Shown here: one piece after another, positions 24,149 to 32,421 of the stretch
Layout of the letters: every line of letters starts with the position of its first letter
Position numbering within the stretch: the stretch's first letter is position 1
Assembly (NCBI GenBank): GCA_023151115.1
Contig: JAKLJP010000009.1
Location: 170,744 to 234,743 of the forward strand
DNA length: 64,000 nucleotides
From: Anaerolineae bacterium
Lineage (GTDB): Bacteria > Chloroflexota > Anaerolineae > 4572-78 > J111
Direction of reading: 5' to 3'
The notes under the pieces: model-generated
The model's input: only the letters and a program-made list of their open reading frames with translations
What the model was told of the DNA's origin: nothing
Databases searched by the model: none
Made by a program: the position numbers and the translations under genes

Positions 24149-25003
24149 ATGGAAGGATGGAGGGTTGGAAGTTTGCCAGATGCAGTAGGTAATTTCACTT
24201 TTAATGGCTTGACTATCCGTTATACTATTACCGGCCAAGGCCCACCTATGCTGCTGGTTCACGGCCATGCCTCGTCGCAAGATTTGTGGGTCAAAAAAAA
24301 ACTGCCCATGTTAGACAAATATTGCCGCTATACCCTCGACCTACCCGGCCACGCCGGGTCTGACAAACCGCCGTTGGAGTGGTTCTCGCTGGAAAATTAC
24401 ACTAACCTGCTGGCTCAATTTTGTCGCCGCTTCCATTTAAGAGACCTTGTGGTGGTCGCCCATTCGATGGGGGGACTGCTCTGTTTGAGCCTGGCCCTGA
24501 CTCATCCAGAACTGGTGAGCAGGCTGATTTTAATTGCGCCGGTCATTGAAGGCAGTTTTCTGGCTTACCTGGACTTTTTGCTGCCCTGGGAGAAAATTAT
24601 TTGCCAGCCCTGGTCTCAATTAATGCTCGATCTCTACAACTTCTACCCCTGGCTGGCCGCCCCGATTGCCGCCAATTGGTATGCTGACCCGCGCATGCTC
24701 CTGACCGACAGCTTCAGACAGGCCCAGGCCGACTTTGCCCGCTGCCCCCTGACCACTCTCTTTGGCAATTTCAAACTGGTCCGCCAGGCCGACCTGCGGC
24801 CACACCTCTCACGCCTACAGATACCGACCCTCATTATTGCCGGTGAACAGGATCGGGTGGTGCCGTGCAGCCAATCCAGATTGCTCGCCCACCTTGCTCC
24901 TCACACTGAATTGGTGTTGATTCCTCGCTGCGGCCATCTTCCCTTCGACGAACAGCCGGAGTTGTTTGCAGCGGCGATAGCTATGTCAACTGTTTCTAGT
25001 TAA
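24149..25003 (+). CDS. Alpha/beta-hydrolase
   Basis: 284 aa. The fold is clear: VHGHASSQDLW (oxyanion region), nucleophile Ser106 in VVVAHSMGGLL, acid Asp235 in AGEQDRVVP and His263 in RCGHLPF, with a helical cap between about 135 and 215. It is cytoplasmic, with no signal peptide. Members include esterases, haloperoxidase-like and C-C hydrolases; the substrate cannot be deduced. It is divergently oriented from the SerB-like gene with about 100 bp between them. Confidence 0.87.
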   Translation: MEGWRVGSLPDAVGNFTFNGLTIRYTITGQGPPMLLVHGHASSQDLWVKKKLPMLDKYCRYTLDLPGHAGSDKPPLEWFSLENYTNLLAQFCRRFHLRDLVVVAHSMGGLLCLSLALTHPELVSRLILIAPVIEGSFLAYLDFLLPWEKIICQPWSQLMLDLYNFYPWLAAPIAANWYADPRMLLTDSFRQAQADFARCPLTTLFGNFKLVRQADLRPHLSRLQIPTLIIAGEQDRVVPCSQSRLLAHLAPHTELVLIPRCGHLPFDEQPELFAAAIAMSTVSS

Positions 25004-25025
25004 GTTAATTGGGTACTTGGAACTA

Positions 25026-25054
25026 TTGCATGAGAGTAACTTTTTTGCTATGAT
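25026..25054 (+). promoter_or_regulatory. Sigma-70-type promoter
   Basis: TTGCAT at 25026-25031 and TATGAT at 25049-25054 are separated by exactly 17 bp. It drives the structured leader or small RNA at about 25061-25185 and the WD40 gene behind it. Confidence 0.7.
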
Positions 25055-25060
25055 AACGAT

Positions 25061-25185
25061 ACGTTTGAAGAATGTAGATAGACCGATAGGGTCAAGCCGA
25101 ATCTTCCCTTCACAGTTTAAGAAGTTGGCGAAGTAAGAGCACAGGCCCAAATTTCCAGCAATTGGTTGGGAGTTTGGGCTTTTTT
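25061..25185 (+). ncRNA. Candidate small RNA or regulatory leader
   Basis: About 125 nt between a good promoter and an intrinsic terminator, with no ORF of its own. Local hairpins include GACC-GATAG-GGTC near 25080-25093 and a CTTC/GAAG pairing. The 3' end is the terminator at 25145-25185. I could not match it to 6S, SRP, tmRNA or a known riboswitch. It is either an independent small RNA or a transcription-attenuation leader of the WD40 gene. Confidence 0.45.
25145..25185 (+). terminator. Intrinsic terminator upstream of the WD40 gene
   Basis: GCCCAAA at 25145-25151 pairs with TTTGGGC at 25173-25179, followed by a run of six T. It ends only 20 bp before the WD40 start codon and after a promoter, so it either ends a small RNA or attenuates the WD40 gene. 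Confidence 0.65.
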
Positions 25186-25205
25186 ATTGTCAAGCAGGAG
25201 GAACC

Positions 25206-26399
25206 ATGCCAGAGCAACAGCGAACAAGCGGGGCAATGAGAGACGTGTTGTTGATAATTGTTCTGCTATTAGGCTTGATTGGCAGTGGTTGGGGAGTGCT
25301 CACTTACTTTCAAACAACCCTATCATCGGCCAACTTGGCCTCCGAGAGTTTTGCCCTGTCCCCAGCGCCGAAAGGTGTTATCTCGGCCGACACCCTTCAT
25401 CAAGTAACCTCTCTGGCCCAGTGGAGCAAGGACCCAACCGGCAAAACGGCAGAGCAAGCAGACCAGGGGATTAATAGCCTGGCCTTCTCACCCGATGGAA
25501 TCACTTTGCTCTCCGGAAGTGCCACCGGCGTGGCCCAGGTATGGCAAATTTCGGGGTGTGGCGGCCTTGCCAAAGAGTGTGCTACGCTTTTAGATACGTT
25601 GCCCGGAGAAGTAGAGGTGGACAGCGTGGCTTTTTCGCCCGACGGAACAACCGTAGCGATCGCAGTTAGCCGGGTACTAACGCCGGGTGTGTGGGATGAC
25701 ACGGTTCGGGTCTGGCGGCGGGCTGACGGCGTTTTGCTTCACCGGCTGGAAGGGCCACGGGTGGCGGTTATCAGTTGCGGTTTGTTTCGAAATAGCGTTG
25801 TCTTTTCGCCTGATGGTAGCTTACTGGCTTCTGGCTCTTATGATCATGCCGCCCGGCTGTGGCGTGCATCCGATGGGACGTTACTGCATAGTTTTGAGGG
25901 ACACGCCGGAGCGGTTCTGAGCCTAGCCTTTTCCCCAGATGGGGCGGTGTTGGCTACCGCTTCCGACGACGGAACGGTCAAACTATGGAAAGTTTCAACA
26001 GGGGAGCTATGGCAAACATTTCCCGGGTATCTCGGCGCAGCTACCAGCGTGGCCTTTTCTCCCGATGGGACCTTTGTGGCTTCCGGCGAAGCGACCGGAA
26101 TGGTTCGGCTGTGGCAAGTGACCGATGGAAAAATGCTCCATACCTTCGAAGGTCAGAAGAATACTGTCAGCAACTTGGATTTCTCGCCCGATGGCACTCT
26201 CCTGGCCGCCGGGTCGTCCACTGCCGACAATAGCGTTAATCTTTGGCGAGTGGCCGATGGAGTGTTGTTGCGTACTTTAAAGGGTCACACTGCCCGTCTC
26301 AACAGTGTTGTCTTTTCTCCTGATGGTACTTTGCTCGCCTCGGCTGCAGAAGATGGCGTAGTACGGTTATGGGGATTGGCGGACCCATTAAATCAATAG
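25206..26399 (+). CDS. Membrane-anchored seven-bladed WD40 protein
   Basis: 397 aa with a strong AGGAGG ribosome-binding site. Residues ~14-38 form one hydrophobic helix (LLIIVLLLGLIGSG) with a short N-terminal tail, so the protein is a signal-anchored extracytoplasmic propeller. Seven FSPDG-type repeats follow (SLAFSPDG, SVAFSPDG, SVVFSPDG and so on, each ending in a VxLW strand), enough for one complete seven-bladed WD40 propeller. It probably serves as a protein-interaction scaffold. No kinase or peptidase domain is fused, unlike many bacterial WD40 proteins. A convergent terminator separates it from lon. Confidence 0.88.
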   Translation: MPEQQRTSGAMRDVLLIIVLLLGLIGSGWGVLTYFQTTLSSANLASESFALSPAPKGVISADTLHQVTSLAQWSKDPTGKTAEQADQGINSLAFSPDGITLLSGSATGVAQVWQISGCGGLAKECATLLDTLPGEVEVDSVAFSPDGTTVAIAVSRVLTPGVWDDTVRVWRRADGVLLHRLEGPRVAVISCGLFRNSVVFSPDGSLLASGSYDHAARLWRASDGTLLHSFEGHAGAVLSLAFSPDGAVLATASDDGTVKLWKVSTGELWQTFPGYLGAATSVAFSPDGTFVASGEATGMVRLWQVTDGKMLHTFEGQKNTVSNLDFSPDGTLLAAGSSTADNSVNLWRVADGVLLRTLKGHTARLNSVVFSPDGTLLASAAEDGVVRLWGLADPLNQ

Positions 26400-26473
26400 T
26401 AGTAAATTAGTGGGGCTTACTTCTGTTTTTACACAGGGTTAAAACGATGTGGGGTCAGTCCCCGCGACAGCTA

Positions 26474-26504
26474 AAAAGGGCTGCTTAACTTGAGCAGCCC
26501 TTTT
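26474..26504. terminator. Bidirectional terminator between the WD40 gene and lon
   Basis: AAAAGGGCTGC (26474-26484), a nine-base loop, GCAGCCCTTTT (26494-26504): a perfect 11-bp stem with A and T runs on both sides, between two convergent genes. Confidence 0.85.
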
Positions 26505-26536
26505 CTCACAAATTCTATTTTCTCGATACAAATGAG

Positions 26537-29032
26537 TTAATTCAATACCATTTCCGCTGGTACTGGCTTGACCGGTTCTCGCATTACCTCACTCAAGGGG
26601 ACGGCTGAACTCAAGGCTTGAGCCAACACCTCCTCGATGGTTTCGGCCATGACGAAGGTCATATCCTGGCTCACATCGTCCGGTATATCATCCAGGTCGG
26701 CTTCGTTCCGCTGCGGGAAGATAACCGTCCGCAGACCGGCCCGGTGAGCGGCCAGAATTTTCTGCTTCAGGCCACCAATCGGTAACACCTGCCCTTGCAG
26801 GCTAACCTCGCCGGTCATCCCTACGTCGGATCGGACCGGGCGACCCGTGAGCAGCGACACCAACGCCGTGACCATCGTCACCCCGGCGGAGGGGCCATCC
26901 TTGGGCACCGCCCCGGCGGGAACATGCAGGTGGATGTCGGCGTCGTTGAACTTGGCCGAGTCAATCCCCAACTCCTGGCTGTGGGCACGGACATAACTGA
27001 GGGCGATTTGAGCGCTCTCTTTCATCACATCGCCTAACTGGCCGGTCAGAGTCAGGCGGTCTTTACCCGGCATAGCGGCGGCCTCGATAAAGAGGACATC
27101 ACCACCGACCGGGGTGACGGCCAAACCAGTGGCCACGCCCGCTTTTTCGGTGCGCAGCGCCGCCTCAAAGTGGAAGCGGGGCTTGCCTAGATACTCTCTC
27201 ACCTGAGCCGGGCCAATCTTGACCGGCTCTGCTCCCTTGCCATTAGCGACGGTAAGTTCACCCGCAGCCACTCTGGTAGCCACTTTACGGACCACCCGCC
27301 CGATTTCGCGTTCCAGGTTGCGCACGCCGGACTCGCGGGTGTAATCGCGGATGATTTGGCGCAGACCGGCTTCCTCGAATTGAATTTCATCGGGGCGCAG
27401 GCCGTTGGCCTTGACCTGCCGCGGCACCAGATAGCCTTTGGCAATCTCCAACTTCTCATATTCGGTGTAGCCATCAAGCTGGATGATCTCCATCCGGTCA
27501 CGCAAGGGCGCCGGGATGGTATCCAGCGTGTTGGCGGTAGCGATGAACATCACCTGGCTCAAGTCAAAATCTACGTCCAGGTAATGGTCGCGGAAGGCGT
27601 AGTTTTGCTGCGGGTCCAGCACCTCCAGCAGGGCGCTGCTGGGGTCGCCGCGCCAGTCGGAGCCAATCTTGTCCACCTCGTCGAGCATAAAGACCGGGTT
27701 GCGGGTGCCGGTGCGCTTGAGCGATTGGATCACTCGCCCCGGCAGCGCGCCAATGTAGGTGCGCCGGTGGCCGCGAATTTCGGCTTCGTCGCGCACGCCG
27801 CCCAGGCTCATGCGGGTAAACTCGCGGCCCAGGGCGCGGGCAATGCTGCGGCCCAGGCTGGTTTTACCCACACCAGGCGGCCCCACAAAGAGCAGAATGG
27901 AACCGCCGGCCCGATCCTGCTCATGTCCGGCCTCAACCGGCTCGTCATCCAGTTGCCGTTCCAGGCGCAGCTTGCGCACGGCCAGATATTCCAGAATCCG
28001 CTCTTTGACATCCTTGATGTCGTAGTGGTCGGCGTCGAGCACCTGGCGGGCGTGAGGAATATCAAGGTTGTCCTCGCTCAACTTGCTCCAGGGCAGGCTG
28101 ACCATCCAATCCAGGTAGGTTTGGATGACGCCATATTCGGCGGATTGCGGCTGGAGTTTTTCCAGGCGGCTCACCTCGCGCAGGGCCTCTTTTTTGGCCT
28201 CTTCGGGCATGCCGGCAGCCTCGATTTTTTCGCGGTATTCGGCGGTGACCGCTTCGTCGTCGCCTTCGCCCAGTTCTTTCTGGATGGCTTTTAATTGTTG
28301 GCGCAGATAATACTCGCGCTGAGTTTTATCCAGTTCCTCTTGCGTTTCAGAGCGGATTTGCTGGCCAATTTCCAGCACCTCCAGTTCGCGGGTCATCAAC
28401 CGCACCAGGTGGGCCATTTTTTCGCGCAAACTGTCCTCGACCAGCAGTTTCAGCCGGTCTTCCAGGTTCATGCGCATATTAGAGGCAATGGTGTAAACAA
28501 TGGTACGCGGATTGTCAATCTGTTCCAGGAATTGGCTGACCTCGTTAGGGACCTGCGGCATATGCTCGACGATGGCGCGGGAAAGTTCAAGCACCCGCCG
28601 TTTGAGCGCCTCCAGTTCGGTGGCTTTACCTTCCTCGACGACATCAGGAGCCATGGTGATTTTGGCAGTCAGGAAAGGTTCGGTTTGGGTCCAGCTTTCG
28701 ATCTTGAAGCGTTCGATGCCCTGGACAATGACCTGTAGCGCATCGTTTTCACCCCGCACCACCCGGTGAATCCGGGCCACCACGCCGACCTCGTACAGTT
28801 GTTCGGGGCCGGGTTCTTCGATTTCCGGCTCTTTGGAAACCACCAGCCCAATCAGGCTGTTATCTTTGATAGCAGCGCGGATCAAGTTGATAGATCGGGG
28901 CACCCCAATGCTCAGGGGCATAATAATAAACGGAAAAGCGACCGTGCCACGCAGCGGCAGAATCGGCAGCTCACTCGGAAAGGCTTCGTCGCCGTCTGTT
29001 TGGTTTACCAGTTCCTCAAAAGAACTAAACAT
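26537..29032 (-). CDS. lon: ATP-dependent protease La
   Basis: 831 aa, LonA type. The N-terminal substrate-binding domain starts at LPILPLRGTVAFPF and spans ~1-220, followed by a coiled region. The AAA+ module has Walker A GPPGVGKTS near residue 384, Walker B FMLDEVDKIG and sensor RDYTRESGVRNLE. The protease domain carries the catalytic Ser in PKDGPSAGVT (near 714) and the Lys in LPIGGLKQKIL. It degrades misfolded and regulatory proteins in the cytoplasm. Length and motif order are normal. It is convergent with the WD40 gene. Confidence 0.96.
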   Translation of the reverse strand: MFSSFEELVNQTDGDEAFPSELPILPLRGTVAFPFIIMPLSIGVPRSINLIRAAIKDNSLIGLVVSKEPEIEEPGPEQLYEVGVVARIHRVVRGENDALQVIVQGIERFKIESWTQTEPFLTAKITMAPDVVEEGKATELEALKRRVLELSRAIVEHMPQVPNEVSQFLEQIDNPRTIVYTIASNMRMNLEDRLKLLVEDSLREKMAHLVRLMTRELEVLEIGQQIRSETQEELDKTQREYYLRQQLKAIQKELGEGDDEAVTAEYREKIEAAGMPEEAKKEALREVSRLEKLQPQSAEYGVIQTYLDWMVSLPWSKLSEDNLDIPHARQVLDADHYDIKDVKERILEYLAVRKLRLERQLDDEPVEAGHEQDRAGGSILLFVGPPGVGKTSLGRSIARALGREFTRMSLGGVRDEAEIRGHRRTYIGALPGRVIQSLKRTGTRNPVFMLDEVDKIGSDWRGDPSSALLEVLDPQQNYAFRDHYLDVDFDLSQVMFIATANTLDTIPAPLRDRMEIIQLDGYTEYEKLEIAKGYLVPRQVKANGLRPDEIQFEEAGLRQIIRDYTRESGVRNLEREIGRVVRKVATRVAAGELTVANGKGAEPVKIGPAQVREYLGKPRFHFEAALRTEKAGVATGLAVTPVGGDVLFIEAAAMPGKDRLTLTGQLGDVMKESAQIALSYVRAHSQELGIDSAKFNDADIHLHVPAGAVPKDGPSAGVTMVTALVSLLTGRPVRSDVGMTGEVSLQGQVLPIGGLKQKILAAHRAGLRTVIFPQRNEADLDDIPDDVSQDMTFVMAETIEEVLAQALSSAVPLSEVMREPVKPVPAEMVLN

Positions 29033-29218
29033 ATCATCTCCTTATCTTATCGCGTGACGTTTCTTGTTGCTAATCTTCGTTACTTGACGTTCTACACGCT
29101 GTATTCCTTACTTATCGAGCCATTATACATAGGTACTGTTAGATTAGCGTTAGATTTTTAGCAAAAAAATAGGGGACGATAGGTTCAAAGGGGTGAGTCT
29201 TTTTAATGAGCCTTTGTT

Positions 29219-29710
29219 CTAACCCGCGTAACTCCAGCCCAAATCAACCAGAGTCAAGCTGTCGGCCGCTTTGCCCGGTTTGCGTACATCTCCACCGACC
29301 ACTTCACCCACCACAATATCATGGTCTCCATCCACATCCAGCTTGCCGACTACCCGGCACTCCAGGTAGGCTGCGGCGGCCTCCAGGATAGGGCAGCCGG
29401 TTTCCGGCCCTTCGCTGTAGTTCACATTCTCCATCTTGTCCGGCTTTTTGAAGCGGCTCTTGGTAAAGGGTTTGATGGCTTCGGCATCGGCCTTATTGAA
29501 AATATTAACAGCAAACACTTGGCCCGACTCAATTAATCCGTGCGAATAGGAGGTTTTCTGCAAGCCCAGGGCAATCAGGCGCGGCTCAAACGAAGCCTGG
29601 GTGACCCAGTTGGCAACCATAGCATTAACCTCATCACCATTCCGTGAGGTGATGGCATAAAAACCATAAGGCATCATATTTAAAGCATCTTTAATCGGAT
29701 CGTGGGCCAT
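29219..29710 (-). CDS. Flavin reductase-like FMN-binding protein
   Basis: 163 aa from ATG 29710, preceded by GAGGAG. The longer upstream frame is rejected. MMPYGFYAITSRNGDEVNAMVANWVTQ is the split-barrel FMN-binding start of the flavin reductase family (PF01613-type). LIALGLQKTSYSHGLI and FAVNIFNKADAE follow, and the C-terminal half has the strand LECRVVGKLDVDGDHDIVVGEV. Such proteins reduce FMN with NAD(P)H for partner oxygenases or act as stand-alone flavoproteins. No partner is adjacent. It is divergent from the RiPP cluster that begins 320 bp away. Confidence 0.85.
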   Translation of the reverse strand: MAHDPIKDALNMMPYGFYAITSRNGDEVNAMVANWVTQASFEPRLIALGLQKTSYSHGLIESGQVFAVNIFNKADAEAIKPFTKSRFKKPDKMENVNYSEGPETGCPILEAAAAYLECRVVGKLDVDGDHDIVVGEVVGGDVRKPGKAADSLTLVDLGWSYAG

Positions 29711-29778
29711 AGGTTTACTCCTCTCTTGGGTTCGGATTATAGTGGGCCGGGTAGGTTTGTCAAAACCCGTTCTAGCCT

Positions 29779-29859
29779 CAATACTTTTCAAATAACGTGG
29801 TTTAGCCCCTTGTGGGCGGGCACAAGGCCCTATGCTACAGCCTTATTTGAAAAGTATTG
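29779..29859. mobile_element. MITE-like element with 17-bp terminal inverted repeats
   Basis: CAATACTTTTCAAATAA (29779-29795) is perfectly mirrored by TTATTTGAAAAGTATTG (29843-29859). A second hairpin, CCTTGTG/CACAAGG, is nested in the centre. CTAGCCT occurs just outside both ends (29772-29778 and 29863-29869), a possible target duplication with a 3-bp offset on the right. There is no coding capacity. It lies in the 320-bp gap upstream of the RiPP cluster. Confidence 0.55.
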
Positions 29860-29927
29860 GTCCTAGCCTAACTTTAGTCAGGGTAAGTCTATTCCTAAAG
29901 ATAGCTGAAGCGCCTAACCAAAGTGTC

Positions 29928-29956
29928 TTGTAAAGAGAGGTCTTTGTTTCTATACT
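29928..29956 (+). promoter_or_regulatory. Promoter of the RiPP cluster
   Basis: TTGTAA at 29928-29933, 17-bp spacer, TATACT at 29951-29956. It is the only good sigma-70-type promoter seen in the gap. The predicted start is near 29963, giving a 5' UTR of about 68 nt before the first precursor gene. Confidence 0.65.
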
Positions 29957-30030
29957 CTGATTAATTTCCCCGGAGACACCTCCTCTCGTCTCAAAATAGC
30001 AGGTTTATTAGCCAAGAAAGGAAAAACACT

Positions 30031-30327
30031 ATGTCCCAAGAAATGCAAAGTCGAAGAGATGCCGAAGCGAAACTCATCGCCAAAGCGCAGGCAGATCAGG
30101 CCTTCCGGCAAGCACTGCTCAATAACCCCAAAGCTACCATTGAAACGGAACTGGGCGCAATTATGCCCGAAGGTTTACAGGTGAAAGTTGTTGAGGAGAC
30201 CTCCAACACCCTCTACCTGGTGCTGCCCGCCGTCGAGGATCAACTCTCTGAGACCGACCTGGACGGCATTGCCGGGGGAGCACTTAGCACTTATTCCGCC
30301 GCCAAGAAAAAGGAGGCTTATTATTAA
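30031..30327 (+). CDS. NHLP-leader RiPP precursor 1
   Basis: 98 aa with AAAGGAA eight bases upstream. Residues 1-83 are a nitrile-hydratase-alpha-like leader (NHLP): AEAKLIAKAQADQAFRQALL, NPKATIETELG, LQVKVVEETSNTLYLVLP, then LSETDLDGIAGG. The core after Gly-Gly is ALSTYSAAKKKEAYY (15 aa, no Cys). NHLP precursors are modified and then cut at Gly-Gly by a C39 peptidase-exporter, and such an exporter is encoded at 43.8-49.0 kb. The leader is about 72% identical by eye to precursor 2, while the cores share nothing obvious. It is probably the first gene of the transcript. Confidence 0.92.
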   Translation: MSQEMQSRRDAEAKLIAKAQADQAFRQALLNNPKATIETELGAIMPEGLQVKVVEETSNTLYLVLPAVEDQLSETDLDGIAGGALSTYSAAKKKEAYY

Positions 30328-30373
30328 AGCGAAGTTGCTGTTATCAGGGTAGCTCTAACTTTCTCGGAGTGCA

Positions 30374-30401
30374 AAAATTTAGCTTTTACATTCTAAATTT
30401 T
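30374..30401. promoter_or_regulatory. AT-rich hairpin between precursor 1 and rSAM 1
   Basis: AAAATTTAG (30374-30382), 10-nt loop, CTAAATTTT (30393-30401). It is not followed by a T run. It may act as a partial attenuator or mRNA 3'-end stabiliser that raises precursor over enzyme levels. Confidence 0.45.
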
Positions 30402-30444
30402 CAGCATGGGTGGGGTAATGGTTCCTTCTGATAAGCGAGGCTCA

Positions 30445-32409
30445 ATGCTTGATGCTAATCCTTTTACCGATGACAGCGATGCCTTGCTCATTGTCCCACC
30501 CTTTGCTCGCTTGAGCGCCCCCGCTTTAGGGGTTCATATCCTCCAGACCTGCGCCGGAGCCGCCGGCTTTCAGGTGAAGGTATTGTATGCCAACCTCATG
30601 GTGGGCGCGCTCATCGGCCCGCAAACTTATACCGACATCTGCCAGACTCCGGCCACAGTGGTTTTAGGCGAGCGACTTTTTGCCGCCAGCGCTTACGACT
30701 TGCCCCCTTTGGGTCGCCAGCCGGAGCGGATGTTCGATTATGCTACCCATTTTGGCTTGCTCCCAGCAGAGGTCAGGAGCCGCCTCACCCCCCTGTTTGA
30801 ACAAGTTCAGCCCTATGCCCCGCCACCCTTGCCAATTCTTTTACAATTGGAGGCCCAGCTTCAAGCCTGGGTTGAAACAGTAGCCGCGCAAGTGGTTGCG
30901 CGCAACTGCCGTATTGTTGGCTGCACCACCATGTTTGAACAAACCGCCGCCAGCATTGCCCTGCTCCGGCGAGTCAAAGCCTTGTCGCCGCAGACGGTGA
31001 CGATTATCGGCGGCTCCAACTGCGAGGGAGAAGTTGCGCAAGCCATCGCCAAACTCAGCCCGGCTGTAGATTATGTTTTTTCAGGCGAAAGTGAAATCAC
31101 ATTTGTAAACTTTCTGCGCCAGGTCAAGGCCAATCAACGGCCGGCCGAGCGCGTCATCTACGGTCAGCCCTGTCATCACCTCGATGCGCTGCCCCGGCCA
31201 GATTTTAGCGAATTTTTTGAGCAGTGTGCCCAATACCTGCCCGCACTGGCGGCCAAACCTCAACGCTTGACCCTGCTCTACGAAACCAGCCGGGGCTGCT
31301 GGTGGGGGCAGAAACATCACTGTACCTTTTGCGGTCTCAACGGCCACGGCATGACGTTCCGGGCCAAATCGCCGGATATTGTTCTCAGCGAATTGAAAGA
31401 ACTGGCAGCCAAGTATCCGGCGCGCCAGATCAGGATGAGCGATAACATTATGCCCTTCTCCTATTTCAAAACCTTGCTGCCGCGGCTGCAAACCGAACTG
31501 CCCAATCTGGAGTTATTTTACGAACAAAAAGCCAACCTATCGCTGGCGCAAGTGTTGGCGTTGAAGCAGGCCGGCATAGCTGAAATTCAGCCCGGCATTG
31601 AGGCCCTCTCCACCTCCTTACTCAAGCGGATGGATAAAGGCGTCACCGCCCGCCAGAATATCGCCTTACTGCGCTACGCCCGTGCCGCCAATCTTCGGCT
31701 TGTTTGGAATTTATTGTGGGGTTTTCCGGGCGACCAGCGCCAGGAATATGAGGAAACCCTGGCCTTGCTGCCCTTGCTGCGTCATCTCCAGCCCCCCAGC
31801 GGCTTTTTCCATCTTTTGATTGACCGTTTCAGTCCTTATTTTGACCGCCCGGCTGATTACGGCATTCGCCAGCTTGAGCCATTTGGCGGCTATGCCCAAT
31901 CGTTGCCGGACGAAGTGGAGCCGGGGCAAATTGCTTATCATTTTGTGGCCGACTACGACTGCGAGTCTCATCGCCAACCGGAACTGATGCTGGCTATTCA
32001 GCGGGAACTGGATCTGTGGCAAACCGCCTGGGAAGCTACCATAAAATTGTCGCCCAGCCTTACCATGCGCACTCCTCCCCTGCTGCGGGTTACCCGCGAA
32101 ACCGACGGTGGTTATTTGCTGCACGATACCCGTGGCCTGCCCGACACGACACAAGAGACCTGGCTCAGTCACCGGCAAGCTGCGGTAGCGCTGGTGGCCC
32201 GCCCCTTCGAGTCGAGCGCCGAAATCGAATGGGCGCTGCACCGCAAAGTTGGTGTTGTTCGGGATGGTTGGTACATACCCCTGGCCACGGCTGGCCCCGA
32301 ACTGCTCCGGGAGTTTGAGAGTGATGTAGGGCAAAGTGGGTCAACGGGCGAAGCGATAAGGATAGAGCTGCCAAATTCAATGCCGTTTCGACTATTGTTA
32401 GTGAACTAA
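30445..32409 (+). CDS. RiPP maturation radical SAM C-methyltransferase 1
   Basis: 654 aa if started at ATG 30445. I choose this over ATG 30406 because MLDANPF aligns with the MFDFSPF start of the paralogue at 34795. The N-terminal ~200 residues form a cobalamin-binding-type Rossmann domain (ALLIVPPFARLSAP, VGCTTMFEQTAASIALLRRV, TIIGGSNCEGE, YVFSGESE). The radical SAM cluster motif is SRGCWWGQKHHCTFCGLNG with Cys285, Cys293 and Cys296 (C-x7-C-x2-C). A TIM barrel follows (IRMSDNIMP, EIQPGIEALS, LVWNLLWGFPGD), then a C-terminal domain (YLLHDTRGLP). Relatives methylate unactivated carbons in peptide cores. It lies downstream of precursor 1. Confidence 0.93.
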   Translation: MLDANPFTDDSDALLIVPPFARLSAPALGVHILQTCAGAAGFQVKVLYANLMVGALIGPQTYTDICQTPATVVLGERLFAASAYDLPPLGRQPERMFDYATHFGLLPAEVRSRLTPLFEQVQPYAPPPLPILLQLEAQLQAWVETVAAQVVARNCRIVGCTTMFEQTAASIALLRRVKALSPQTVTIIGGSNCEGEVAQAIAKLSPAVDYVFSGESEITFVNFLRQVKANQRPAERVIYGQPCHHLDALPRPDFSEFFEQCAQYLPALAAKPQRLTLLYETSRGCWWGQKHHCTFCGLNGHGMTFRAKSPDIVLSELKELAAKYPARQIRMSDNIMPFSYFKTLLPRLQTELPNLELFYEQKANLSLAQVLALKQAGIAEIQPGIEALSTSLLKRMDKGVTARQNIALLRYARAANLRLVWNLLWGFPGDQRQEYEETLALLPLLRHLQPPSGFFHLLIDRFSPYFDRPADYGIRQLEPFGGYAQSLPDEVEPGQIAYHFVADYDCESHRQPELMLAIQRELDLWQTAWEATIKLSPSLTMRTPPLLRVTRETDGGYLLHDTRGLPDTTQETWLSHRQAAVALVARPFESSAEIEWALHRKVGVVRDGWYIPLATAGPELLREFESDVGQSGSTGEAIRIELPNSMPFRLLLVN

Positions 32410-32421
32410 ATGGGGGAACAC

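Noticed and set aside
25061..25185. tRNA, SRP RNA, 6S RNA or tmRNA at the leader before the WD40 gene
   Set aside because: None of the conserved cores of these RNAs is visible, so it is left as an unclassified leader or small RNA.
27356..28294. 312-codon plus-strand frame opposite lon
   Set aside because: Antisense to the AAA+ domain of lon, which has complete family motifs.
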